Shown here: piece after piece, positions 1 to 7,660 of the stretch
Numbering within the stretch: position 1 is the first letter of the stretch
How the letters are laid out: each line of letters starts with the position of its first letter
NCBI GenBank assembly: GCA_011524675.1
Contig: WTJX01000522.1
Location: forward strand, 1-8,915
Length of the DNA stretch: 8,915 nt
Direction of reading: 5' to 3'
From: Cytophagales bacterium
Lineage (GTDB): Bacteria > Bacteroidota > Bacteroidia > Cytophagales > JAAEPT01
Program-made: the position numbers and the translations under genes
Notes under the pieces: generated by a model
The model's input: the letters and a program-made list of their open reading frames with translations, nothing else
The model's database searches: none
What the model was told of the DNA's origin: nothing

Positions 1-3000
1 AGATTATATATATATTCTTTCTTAGTTTAATCCACGGGGTTATTTTTTCTCAGCAAAATGAGATGCTTGACCAAGAATTTAAACTTACTGATGTTCCAGC
101 AACTTTCTATGACACTATTGTTTCGGGTTTAGAAGATTTAAACCCAAGCATACGTGCAAGAAAAGTTACTCATTTCACAAAGCTTTGGACTGTAGGTTTG
201 ATTCCAAGACAGCAAGATACATTGACAAGTATTTTGAAATCTGAGTTAGAAAAAGGTGCGAAATGGTCTCAAACATTAGAGAAGTTTTTAAATCAACTCT
301 ATGTGGCTACTATAAAAAGAAATCTTGATATTAAGGCTGTAGATAACTTATTAGCTACAGACAAGAAAGTTTTTCAGATGGCGGACAAAAAAGCTATCTC
401 GTATTTTTTCAACAAATCAGCATCTTTTTTAGAAACTAAAGTACTTCACCGCGTAGGGAGTTTTGAAATAAAAGTAAATGATCTCAGTAGCTTACGTTTT
501 GATGCGATATTTGATGACTATGTCAATGACGATAACGAAAATATGTTTGAGCTTGCATCGGAAAGTGAGCAGGATGAAGACCCATGGAAGGAGATAGAAA
601 ATCAAAAAGAACATTTAGAACAGGATGATTGGGATAAAATAGAGCAAGGCGACTTGCCCGGTGAAGATACCTTTGATGAATACCTATTTGAAGAAAATGA
701 AATCCCAACCATAGACGGTATTTTTGTTACTATGAAGGATGTTGACATTACCTTTAGGTCAAAACATGACTCTATCGTCATAGAAGGGATGTCGGGTAGT
801 TATCTTTATAAAGATAATTTTTTTATTGGAAGCGGAGGAAAGTTTGAATGGCAACAAGTAGGTACTGGTGCTATGAGACTTTGGGAAGCCATAGGGATCA
901 AAGAAAATGGCAGTAATATAAAGCATATTGTTATCAATACATTCGAGGATTTTGCAATAGACTTAGACGATCCTCTTTTAACCTTTTCAAATTCCACCAT
1001 AGATTACGAGTATCGCTTAAAAGAACCAGTGAAGGGAGTATTCTCTTATTTAGTAAGAAACAAAGGAATTGTAGATTACAAATACCCTCGTTTTACCTCA
1101 TATACCAATAATGCCGAGTTTTTAAATTTACCCAAAGGAGAGTCTTTGAAGGGAGGGTTTAAGGTAGTTGCTAATCTATTGTATGCTGAAACATTAGACG
1201 GCACGCCTTCATACTTTTCATACAAAGATGATAAGCACTCATTCAAATTAGAAGGGAAAAGGTTTGAGGTCACAGATTCATTAATTCGCAGTGATTATTC
1301 TAAGTCAAGCATTCATTATAAAAACGATTCTATCACTCACAAAGGCACATATTCAAAATTTGATGTTCCTACGAAAAGTTTAACACTCATTAAAAATAAA
1401 AAAACAGACATGAGGTATTCTCCTTACAGAGATACTTATCATGATATGGAAATAAATGTAGATAAATTACATTGGAGTTTTGCAGATAGTATAGAGAAAA
1501 TAAGTTTTACAAATTTCTATGCAAGAGATGTGAGGGAAGCTAGCTTTAGATCAAGCGATTTTTTTAGGGAAAAAGATTATATACAATTAAAAGGGATATA
1601 TAAATTTCACCCTTTACAAATCATGACGCATTATTATTATAGCCAAAGAAAAAAACAATTTACTGTAGGAGAAATAGCGGATTATAGTGGTGTAAAAGAA
1701 CGTTTTATTCGTTCTAATCTCGTAAACCTCGAATCAAAACATTTATTAGAATATAACCCAACGAATGACATCATTCAACTTACCAAAAAAGGTAGAAAAT
1801 GGGCGTTGTCTGCTAAACAAAAGGTTGACTACGATCAATTAGAAGTTATTTCTTTAAGTCCAATCGGATACGCTGGAGAGATGGATATGGAATCTGGCAT
1901 ACTCAAAGTGTTATACGTAAAAGAATTTAATATATCTGATTCTCTAGAAGTAGAGTTTAATCTTAGAGATAGCATCGTAGAAATTGACCAAAATAAAAGT
2001 CTTTTATTTGCAGGAGAAATAAAAACTTCTATGGAGCAATTTTCTGGTTCAAGTTTCAGGTTTGATTATGATAGTTTTTTGGTGCACATGGATACTGTAA
2101 ACTACATTGCTTTATCAACAGAAAAAGCAGAAGAAGATAAAATAGAAGGTAGTACGGAAGAAACTCAAATCGATGATGAAATAAGTGAGGATAGAACATT
2201 GCATAAATCTTCTGGTACTCTGTACCTAAATGCACCTAATAATAAATCCTCTTTAGGCTACCTACCTCAGTACCCTTATTTTGAATCGCTTAGTGGTGCA
2301 TATGTGTTTTTTAGTGGTAAAAATGTAATCAATGGCTCATATGATAAAAAAGTTTATTTCTACATCCCTCCTTTTGGTATGGATAGCCTTAGTGAGCATG
2401 GGGTAAAAGAAATAAAGTTCGAAGGAGACTTTATCACGGATAATATTCTCCCAGATATGAAAGAAGAACTCGCTCTTATGGAGGATAGGTCTCTAGGAGT
2501 GAAAAATAAAATCCCTTCCAAAGGTTTTCCCGTTTATACAAATAAAGGGACAGTAATGGGGAGTTTTAGTATGGATAAACAAGGACTAAGAGTAAACGGA
2601 ACATATAAATATTTAAACACTACTGCCAAATCAAATGACTTTTTACTACTACAAGATTCTATTATAACAAATGGTCCAGAGTTAATGGTAAGGAAAGGTG
2701 TCCTTGCAAATTCAGGTGGGAAAGTATTATTCCCAGATTTAAAAATAAATGAGTATAGAATGGTAATGAATAAGGGGAAAGATGAGATAAATGTTTCAAA
2801 CCTTAAAGAATCTTTTAGACTTTACGATAGTCAAGCAAAACTAAACGGATCAGTAAGGATAACGAAACATGGAGTATCTGGAAAAGGAATTTTAGAAACC
2901 TACGAAACAAGAGCCTTATCTTCTTCATTTGATTTTGGTATCAATAAATTTACCAGTAGAAATACAAAGTTTGAAGTACCTTCAGAAGACCCTACCCGCC

Positions 3001-4784
3001 CAGCGATGAATAGTGATAATGTAAAGCTTACATTTGACCTAAAAACTAAAACAGCTGAATTTTTTCCGGAAATTATTGGCGATGCCACAAACTCCTTTCC
3101 ATTATTATCTTATGAAACGTCTCTATATCATGGAACATGGGATATTTTAAAAGAAACTATCAACTTTGATAAAGGTAATATACCTACAGAAGCGGATACA
3201 ATAGTTCCATTCTTTAGATCTACAAGAAAAGATCAAGACTTTATGACAATATATGCCAAAAGTGGTACATATTATAAAGACTCTTTAAAGCTAGAAATTT
3301 TAGGAGTAGAGAAAATGAACATTAGTGGGGCTATCATTTACCCTCAAAGCGAAAAAGTGATTGTAAGAGAAAATGCAGAGCTGGACGAGTTAAGAAATGC
3401 CAAGATTGAAATGGACGACTATCATAAATTGTACAAAGCAAACTTAAAAGTAAGTTCAAGCAATGGTTTTGATGGAGAAGCCTCTTATGACTATGAAAAC
3501 AACATTGGTCAAGTATTTTCATTATCTTTTAAGGGGTTTAACCAAAAAGAAGAGCTTTTACCAGATTCTACAACAGCATATATGTTGAGCACCAATGCAG
3601 AAATAACAGAAGAGTATAAGTTTTTTATTCAAGAGGATATGCAGTTCAAGGGAACGGCAACCATTTATTCTAAGAAGAAAAACTTAGGTTTTGATGGTTA
3701 TATAAAGCCAAACATCAAAGGGGCTGTAAGGATAGAAAACTGGATGAGATATCAGACAGATGGAAATGAAGATATGATTCTTATCTCTTTGGATAGTCTT
3801 AGAAATGAGGAGGAAGAATTACTTTCAAATGGTATCTTCTTTTCTGGGATTGAAGATGATTTGTACTATAAAATGGTTGGTCCTAAAGAATTGCCACAAG
3901 ACAGGGTTATCTTCGATGCCTCTGGTTATTTAAATTATAACTCTGACGAAGGCATTATGAGGATAGGGGCCAAAGATAGGATTAATGGAAAGTCGAAGAA
4001 AGGTAACCTCATGACTTATGATGAAAAAAAGAGCATTATTACCTTTGATGGTGTTTACAATATGGCAGAAATAGAAGATACTGCAAATGTAACGTTTTCG
4101 GTGAGTGCAACACAAAACTTTAATACTAGAAATACAAAGTATGAAGTTAAAGGTCTATCAAAACTTAACTTCAATATTCCCAATTTTGTATATAGTCAAA
4201 TTGCATTCAAACTAAGTGATATTGCTGACATCAAAGGAATAAAGGGAGAAGGAGATAAAATAGACAATCTGTATAATCGAGGAATAAAGTTAATAGATGA
4301 TTCTTTAACAATAGAAGATATCTCCTCTACAGGCTTACCTTTGTACCTAACTCATCATACATTCCAAGAAGGTTTTTTGTTCTCTGATATCACACTAAGC
4401 TGGTCGCGTGATTATAATACTTGGTACAATACTGGAGAGACTGTAATAGCCAATATTGGAAATACAGAAGTAGATGCTAAGTTCACTACTTATCTAGAAG
4501 TAATGAATTGGGCAGATGGAGATGTGATCAACTTATACATAGAAGCCGGAGGTGGATCTGTAAAAAACTGGTATTATTTTTCTTATAAAGAACAAGATAA
4601 CTCTTTAACCATAGTCTCCTCTGAAAAAGAAATCAATGATGTCTTTTATACTAAAAAAAGAAAAGCCCCTAAGAAAGGTCAAATGATGTATATCTTAGGA
4701 ACTGAATTAGATAAAGATACCTACGTAGATAAGTTTAAAACAAATTATCTAGGTTATACGTTAGATCAATTATTAGGAGAGTAA
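1..4784 (+). CDS. Giant exported beta-rich protein of unknown function, 5' partial
   Basis: Function unknown; probably periplasmic or outer-membrane associated. The frame is open from base 3, and the codons before the first ATG (base 63) read IIYIFFLSLIHGVIFSQQ, a signal-peptide core followed by Gln. The true start therefore lies just left of the window and Met at 63 is internal. Numbering from that Met: an alpha-helical N-terminal domain (about 1-125); a very acidic segment (about 151-215); then long beta-strand repeats with Gly/aromatic patterns that resemble OstA/LptA-like or AsmA-like scaffolds only in general character. A winged-helix-like segment lies at about 532-590. A motif I recall as conserved, NAPNNKSSL, is at 723-731. 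The C-terminus has a WYYFSYK motif. From memory, large uncharacterised proteins with this architecture recur across Bacteroidota, usually annotated as hypothetical. There is no transmembrane segment after the signal peptide and no obvious catalytic motif. Reading frame: certain. Family: fairly sure. Function: not assigned. Confidence 0.9.
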   Translation, partial: IIYIFFLSLIHGVIFSQQNEMLDQEFKLTDVPATFYDTIVSGLEDLNPSIRARKVTHFTKLWTVGLIPRQQDTLTSILKSELEKGAKWSQTLEKFLNQLYVATIKRNLDIKAVDNLLATDKKVFQMADKKAISYFFNKSASFLETKVLHRVGSFEIKVNDLSSLRFDAIFDDYVNDDNENMFELASESEQDEDPWKEIENQKEHLEQDDWDKIEQGDLPGEDTFDEYLFEENEIPTIDGIFVTMKDVDITFRSKHDSIVIEGMSGSYLYKDNFFIGSGGKFEWQQVGTGAMRLWEAIGIKENGSNIKHIVINTFEDFAIDLDDPLLTFSNSTIDYEYRLKEPVKGVFSYLVRNKGIVDYKYPRFTSYTNNAEFLNLPKGESLKGGFKVVANLLYAETLDGTPSYFSYKDDKHSFKLEGKRFEVTDSLIRSDYSKSSIHYKNDSITHKGTYSKFDVPTKSLTLIKNKKTDMRYSPYRDTYHDMEINVDKLHWSFADSIEKISFTNFYARDVREASFRSSDFFREKDYIQLKGIYKFHPLQIMTHYYYSQRKKQFTVGEIADYSGVKERFIRSNLVNLESKHLLEYNPTNDIIQLTKKGRKWALSAKQKVDYDQLEVISLSPIGYAGEMDMESGILKVLYVKEFNISDSLEVEFNLRDSIVEIDQNKSLLFAGEIKTSMEQFSGSSFRFDYDSFLVHMDTVNYIALSTEKAEEDKIEGSTEETQIDDEISEDRTLHKSSGTLYLNAPNNKSSLGYLPQYPYFESLSGAYVFFSGKNVINGSYDKKVYFYIPPFGMDSLSEHGVKEIKFEGDFITDNILPDMKEELALMEDRSLGVKNKIPSKGFPVYTNKGTVMGSFSMDKQGLRVNGTYKYLNTTAKSNDFLLLQDSIITNGPELMVRKGVLANSGGKVLFPDLKINEYRMVMNKGKDEINVSNLKESFRLYDSQAKLNGSVRITKHGVSGKGILETYETRALSSSFDFGINKFTSRNTKFEVPSEDPTRPAMNSDNVKLTFDLKTKTAEFFPEIIGDATNSFPLLSYETSLYHGTWDILKETINFDKGNIPTEADTIVPFFRSTRKDQDFMTIYAKSGTYYKDSLKLEILGVEKMNISGAIIYPQSEKVIVRENAELDELRNAKIEMDDYHKLYKANLKVSSSNGFDGEASYDYENNIGQVFSLSFKGFNQKEELLPDSTTAYMLSTNAEITEEYKFFIQEDMQFKGTATIYSKKKNLGFDGYIKPNIKGAVRIENWMRYQTDGNEDMILISLDSLRNEEEELLSNGIFFSGIEDDLYYKMVGPKELPQDRVIFDASGYLNYNSDEGIMRIGAKDRINGKSKKGNLMTYDEKKSIITFDGVYNMAEIEDTANVTFSVSATQNFNTRNTKYEVKGLSKLNFNIPNFVYSQIAFKLSDIADIKGIKGEGDKIDNLYNRGIKLIDDSLTIEDISSTGLPLYLTHHTFQEGFLFSDITLSWSRDYNTWYNTGETVIANIGNTEVDAKFTTYLEVMNWADGDVINLYIEAGGGSVKNWYYFSYKEQDNSLTIVSSEKEINDVFYTKKRKAPKKGQMMYILGTELDKDTYVDKFKTNYLGYTLDQLLGE

Positions 4785-4885
4785 TTGATTTTAGCGCTAT
4801 TATTGAAAAATATTCTCCAATTAATTATTAACATCATTACTTTTTATTTATTTTCGGACTTTTATTTTTTTATAAAATGCATGTA

Positions 4886-4904
4886 GCAACTATGAGAATA
4901 GTGC
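4886..4904 (+). promoter_or_regulatory. Small leader hairpin upstream of plsY
   Basis: GCAACTAT, loop GAGA, ATAGTGC: a 7-bp stem with one bulged A and a GNRA-type tetraloop. It ends 26 bases before the plsY ATG. It could be a 5' UTR structure or chance; the rest of the 146-base spacer (4785-4930) is AT-rich. I found no convincing TAnnTTTG promoter or terminator there, so whether plsY is co-transcribed with the upstream gene is open. Confidence 0.25.
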
Positions 4905-4930
4905 ACTTAGGTTAAAGAATTAAAAAAATT

Positions 4931-5605
4931 ATGAGTTTACTTTTACTTCTATTTCTTATCATTTCAATTTTAGCGTCTTATCTTATAGGGTCTTTCTCTT
5001 CATCCGTTTGGGTGGGAGTGAAGTTTTATAAAACTGACCCTAGAGAATATGGCAGTGGTAACGCTGGCGCTACTAATACTTTTAGAGTATTAGGTAAAAA
5101 AGCAGGCTGGATAGTTATGTTCTTGGATACCCTCAAGGGCTTCATAGCTTCAAGTATTCCTTTATGGTTTGTCTATTTCAACCCTAGTTTAACATCTACA
5201 GGGAGTCAATTAATTGTATATCAATTATTAACAGGTGTATCCGCCATTATGGGACATATCTTTCCTGTATATTATAATTTTAAAGGAGGTAAAGGAGTTG
5301 CAACTATTTTAGGGATGATGTTTGCGATACACTTTGAAGCTGCACTCGTGTGCATTATGATTTTTTTAACCGTATTGATTCTTTCTAAATATGTATCTCT
5401 CGGTTCTATGATCGCTTCTTTTGCCTTTCCTGTTCTAATATCTTTTGACAGGTTTCACCATGAAGAGCCTAGGGCAAATGCAATAATGACTGTTTTTGGC
5501 ATCGCTGTTTTTTGTTTGGTAGTACTTACACATCAAAAAAACATCAAAAGATTATTAAGTGGGACAGAAAATAAAACCAAAATATCCTTGAAAAAGAAAG
5601 TCTAA
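4931..5605 (+). CDS. plsY: Acyl-phosphate:glycerol-3-phosphate acyltransferase PlsY
   Basis: Integral inner-membrane enzyme that transfers the acyl group from acyl-phosphate (made by PlsX) to position 1 of glycerol-3-phosphate, giving lysophosphatidic acid, the first step of phospholipid synthesis. The 224 residues are close to the usual family length (about 200-220). The three family motifs are present: an N-terminal helix with SYLIGSFSSS (16-25) leading to GSGNAGATNTFR (41-52); GHIFPVYYNFKGGKGVAT (108-125), the glycerol-phosphate-binding and catalytic region; and THQKNIKRLLSGTE (200-213) near the C-terminus. Several hydrophobic helices fit the multi-pass topology. The start ATG is preceded by an A-rich stretch (TTAAAGAATTAAAAAAATT) and no Shine-Dalgarno, normal for Bacteroidota. 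It lies 146 bases after the giant exported protein and is closed by its own terminator, so it may be the last gene of a transcript. The short Lys-rich tail (215-224) is unremarkable. Confidence 0.97.
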   Translation: MSLLLLLFLIISILASYLIGSFSSSVWVGVKFYKTDPREYGSGNAGATNTFRVLGKKAGWIVMFLDTLKGFIASSIPLWFVYFNPSLTSTGSQLIVYQLLTGVSAIMGHIFPVYYNFKGGKGVATILGMMFAIHFEAALVCIMIFLTVLILSKYVSLGSMIASFAFPVLISFDRFHHEEPRANAIMTVFGIAVFCLVVLTHQKNIKRLLSGTENKTKISLKKKV

Positions 5606-5639
5606 AAAAACATTACTACTTCAGAGTAAGTGTTTTTTT
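5604..5639 (+). terminator. Intrinsic terminator of plsY, overlapping the stop codon
   Basis: Left arm 5604-5617 (AAAAAAACATTACT), 7-base loop ACTTCAG, right arm 5625-5639 (AGTAAGTGTTTTTTT) with G5630 bulged; 14 pairs ending in a run of seven T. The A-tract begins inside the TAA stop codon. The stem is nearly symmetric (A-tract and T-tract), so it could also act on minus-strand transcripts. Confidence 0.85.
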
Positions 5640-5712
5640 GATTACTACTTTGTTTTTTACTCATAACAAAGCTGAACTGTTTTGCACAATACCATCAGCA
5701 GACTTTCCACAA

Positions 5713-5834
5713 TTAAAATTTTGTGCTTAGTCAAGGCTTTCAAAATTTTAAACCCACAGTTTACTGATTGTATATGAGGACTTTAAAATTTTGTATAACA
5801 CTGTATAAGTGTGAAAGACGAATTTTTAAAGCCT
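5713..5834. repeat. Alternating AAAATTTT repeats in the leader of the RNase Z-like gene
   Basis: TTAAAATTTTGT occurs at 5713-5724 and 5783-5794 in direct orientation, with an inverted copy, CAAAATTTTAA, at 5741-5751 between them. In addition, AGGCTTTCAAAATT (5734-5747) is complementary to AATTTTTAAAGCCT (5821-5834) at 13 of 14 positions. The middle copy can thus pair with the copy on either side or with the segment just before the gene. This lies 20-141 bases upstream of the ATG. No TAnnTTTG promoter was found in the 5640-5853 spacer. The repeats are real in the sequence; a regulatory role is inference, and AT-richness makes chance more likely. Confidence 0.45.
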
Positions 5835-5853
5835 ACTTACATAAAAAGCAAGC

Positions 5854-6723
5854 ATGAAACTCAGTATAACAGGATATTCAACAGCATTATTTTCTACTTG
5901 GTATTTCATTGAAGAACTAGGCATACTCTTTGATGCTGGTGATGGCGTTTCTGCTGGCTTACTTCAAAAAAGCAGAAAAATAAAACATGCTTTCATTTCA
6001 CATGCAGATAGGGATCATTTAGCTGGACTGATTCAATTTAATCAATTAAACGCTAGAGAAAAGTTACCTTATATTTACTACCCTAAGGATAGCGGTTCTT
6101 TTCCTGCTATAGCTAACTTTTGTAAAAAGTTTGATCCACACGTGACTGGTACTCAATGGCAAGCTATTGCTGAAAACGAAAGAATTTATCTTAATAGTAA
6201 TTTAGTCGTAGAAAGTATCAAAAATGGACACATAGCCGCAAAAGAGGGAGTTACTAAAAGTTTGAGCTTCACTGTTTTTGAAATAAAGCGCAAGCTAAAA
6301 GAAGAATTTGGTGCTTTATCGGGCAGTGAAATTAAAGCACTCATCGACACCTATGGCAAAGATTATACTACCTATGAGCTTAAAAATCCTTTAATTTCTT
6401 ATTCTGGCGATACACCTGTAGAAGACTGGGATCGATGGAAAAACGCTAATATCCTTATCCATGAAGCTACCTTCTTAAATGTCGAAGGAGAAGTAATCCC
6501 AGATAAAGCGAAAAACAAACACAGTAAGCTAGAAGAGGTAATTGAAATGGTAGCACAGTCAAATGTGAAACATTTGATCTTGGGACATTTTTCTACTCGT
6601 TATTCCAAAGAGCAAATAGAGCTAGCAGTAAGTAAGATGATAAAAAAATATCAGATAACACAAAAGGTGGACATTATTTACCCAGGTGAAATAAATAGGA
6701 TGACAATTGAAAGTAATGCTTAG
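5854..6723 (+). CDS. RNase Z-like metallo-beta-lactamase-fold hydrolase with HxDxDH motif
   Basis: A 289-residue cytoplasmic protein (no signal peptide) of the RNase Z/ElaC branch of the metallo-beta-lactamase fold; typical RNase Z is about 300 residues and trims tRNA 3' ends. Supporting motifs: FDAGDG (26-31); SHADRDHLAGL (49-59); the third metal His, probably H126; YSGDT (183-187) with the bridging Asp D186; IHEATF (202-207), the RNase Z HEAT loop; KHSK (222-225), equivalent to the HST loop; LGHFSTRY (243-250), supplying the last metal His H245. The oddity is at 50-55: the canonical HxHxDH reads H-A-D-R-D-H, so the second His, a zinc-1 ligand in classical enzymes, is Asp52. It may be a paralogue with a changed metal or substrate rather than the housekeeping tRNase Z. 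The start ATG follows an A-rich leader. It is preceded by the plsY terminator, so it is probably transcribed separately. Fold: very sure. Exact substrate: unknown. Confidence 0.88.
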   Translation: MKLSITGYSTALFSTWYFIEELGILFDAGDGVSAGLLQKSRKIKHAFISHADRDHLAGLIQFNQLNAREKLPYIYYPKDSGSFPAIANFCKKFDPHVTGTQWQAIAENERIYLNSNLVVESIKNGHIAAKEGVTKSLSFTVFEIKRKLKEEFGALSGSEIKALIDTYGKDYTTYELKNPLISYSGDTPVEDWDRWKNANILIHEATFLNVEGEVIPDKAKNKHSKLEEVIEMVAQSNVKHLILGHFSTRYSKEQIELAVSKMIKKYQITQKVDIIYPGEINRMTIESNA

Positions 6724-6756
6724 TTCATGTTGAAGATAAGTATAACTATATCATTG

Positions 6757-6815
6757 AACGCTAGAGTTATTACAATATTTTAAAGTTTTTTACCTAGCGT
6801 TTGTAACGCGTGCTA
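6757..6815. repeat. REP-like palindrome cluster downstream of the RNase Z-like gene
   Basis: AACGCTAG (6757-6764) is repeated inverted as CTAGCGTT (6794-6801), 29 bases apart. The right arm starts a second hairpin at 6795-6815, with outer arms TAGC and GCTA and an alternative core GCGTT-TGT-AACGC (6797-6809). The layout resembles repetitive extragenic palindromes with a GTTTGTAAC centre that I recall from Bacteroidota spacers and that can be associated with REP-type transposases. No transposase is present here. It lies 33 bases past the stop codon, so it could also serve as a weak terminator or mRNA 3'-end stabiliser. Confidence 0.5.
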
Positions 6816-6988
6816 AATCCCGTTCTTGAAGAAGTTTCGCAGGCTATGTAGAAGAGTAGATGAAAAGGATGATTTAGTTTTGTCTTCACTATCAGTATTT
6901 TTTTTAAATTGTATAACCTAAGTAGTAGTCCAAAAATACTTATGATAAAAAACGGCTATTTTAATTCATTTCATCGTTAGAAATATAT

Positions 6989-7006
6989 GCTTTAGCTTGC
7001 TAAAGC
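6989..7006. repeat. Perfect inverted repeat GCTTTAGC-TT-GCTAAAGC
   Basis: Two 8-base arms with a TT spacer; as RNA it folds as a 7-bp stem with a CTTG tetraloop. No T-tract follows directly, so it is not a standard terminator. It may be another dispersed intergenic hairpin. Confidence 0.5.
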
Positions 7007-7174
7007 TTTGCTTCCTGTCTTGATCTGAACTAAAATCGCTCGTTTTTTAAAACAAAATTATTTTTGTCTGCCTACTTATTCTTTAGCTATTTAGTTTTAA
7101 TAGTAAGCTGTGAGTATCCACCTTTCCTAATATTCGACATTCAATTTTCCTGCATTCAAGTTATAAGTTTTAAA

Positions 7175-7255
7175 ACTCATACTAGCTCATTACTAAAAAC
7201 GGACTAAGGTCTGTTTTCTTAACGCTTCGGTCCTTTTGAGTACTAAGTCATGAGT
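7175..7255. repeat. 81-base imperfect inverted repeat with a nested competing hairpin
   Basis: The left arm 7175-7204 and right arm 7230-7255 are complementary apart from one mismatch and small indels, including a 5-base insertion in the left arm. Matched blocks are ACTCAT/ATGAGT, ACT/AGT, TACT/AGTA, AAAA/TTTT and GGAC/GTCC. The inner part of the left arm, AAAACGGAC (7196-7204), can instead pair with GTCTGTTTT (7209-7217) across a TAAG loop: 9 bp with one G-T pair, ending in T4, terminator-like. The two pairings exclude each other. It may be a small mobile-repeat end or a folded RNA element; no gene follows closely. Confidence 0.55.
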
Positions 7256-7382
7256 ACAAAGTTTATCTAACACAAATCCTTAACCTCTTATTACTATTAA
7301 CCCTTCATTTCTTATTTTTTTAATTTCTTTATTCTTTTCCTTTAAGGTCACAAACAACCAATTCCTCCCATTATTCATTAAC

Positions 7383-7409
7383 AAAATTCCACTTTCGTGG
7401 AATAAAATC
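7383..7409. repeat. CCACTTTCGTGG hairpin repeat, copy 1
   Basis: The core ATTCCAC-TTTC-GTGGAAT (7386-7403) is a perfect 7-bp stem with a four-base loop. The 27-base unit matches the copy at 7661-7687 at 24 of 27 positions in the same orientation, 278 bases away. Both copies follow pyrimidine-rich DNA with a TTCATT-type motif and a TAATTAA- or TTAAC-like run, so they look like two diverged copies of a larger module. Confidence 0.65.
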
Positions 7410-7660
7410 CTGCCCTCTCGTCTTTATGTCATTATGTTTGAGTTTTGTGCTATGTATGCTACATGTGCTTTGGGTTTTATTCTTTACCGTCTTTTGTTTC
7501 AAAGTCCTATAATTTAAAGGCCTGAATGCCAACTTTTTACTTATAATTCATAATCTATAACTAATCACTATCAACCATTCATTTTTTCATCTTCTTCATT
7601 TCTTAATTCCATAAAGTTCTATTTTTTCAATCTTCCGCGACACCTCATTGTTTAATTAAA

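Noticed and set aside
523..4115. Several 61-65-codon minus-strand frames inside the giant gene
   Set aside because: They are shadows of a strongly supported 4.7-kb coding frame; no motif or start context supports them.
7433..7440. TATGTTTG matching the TAnnTTTG consensus (also TAGTTTTG at 6875-6882)
   Set aside because: No -33 element at the right distance and no gene follows; such 8-mers are expected by chance in AT-rich DNA.
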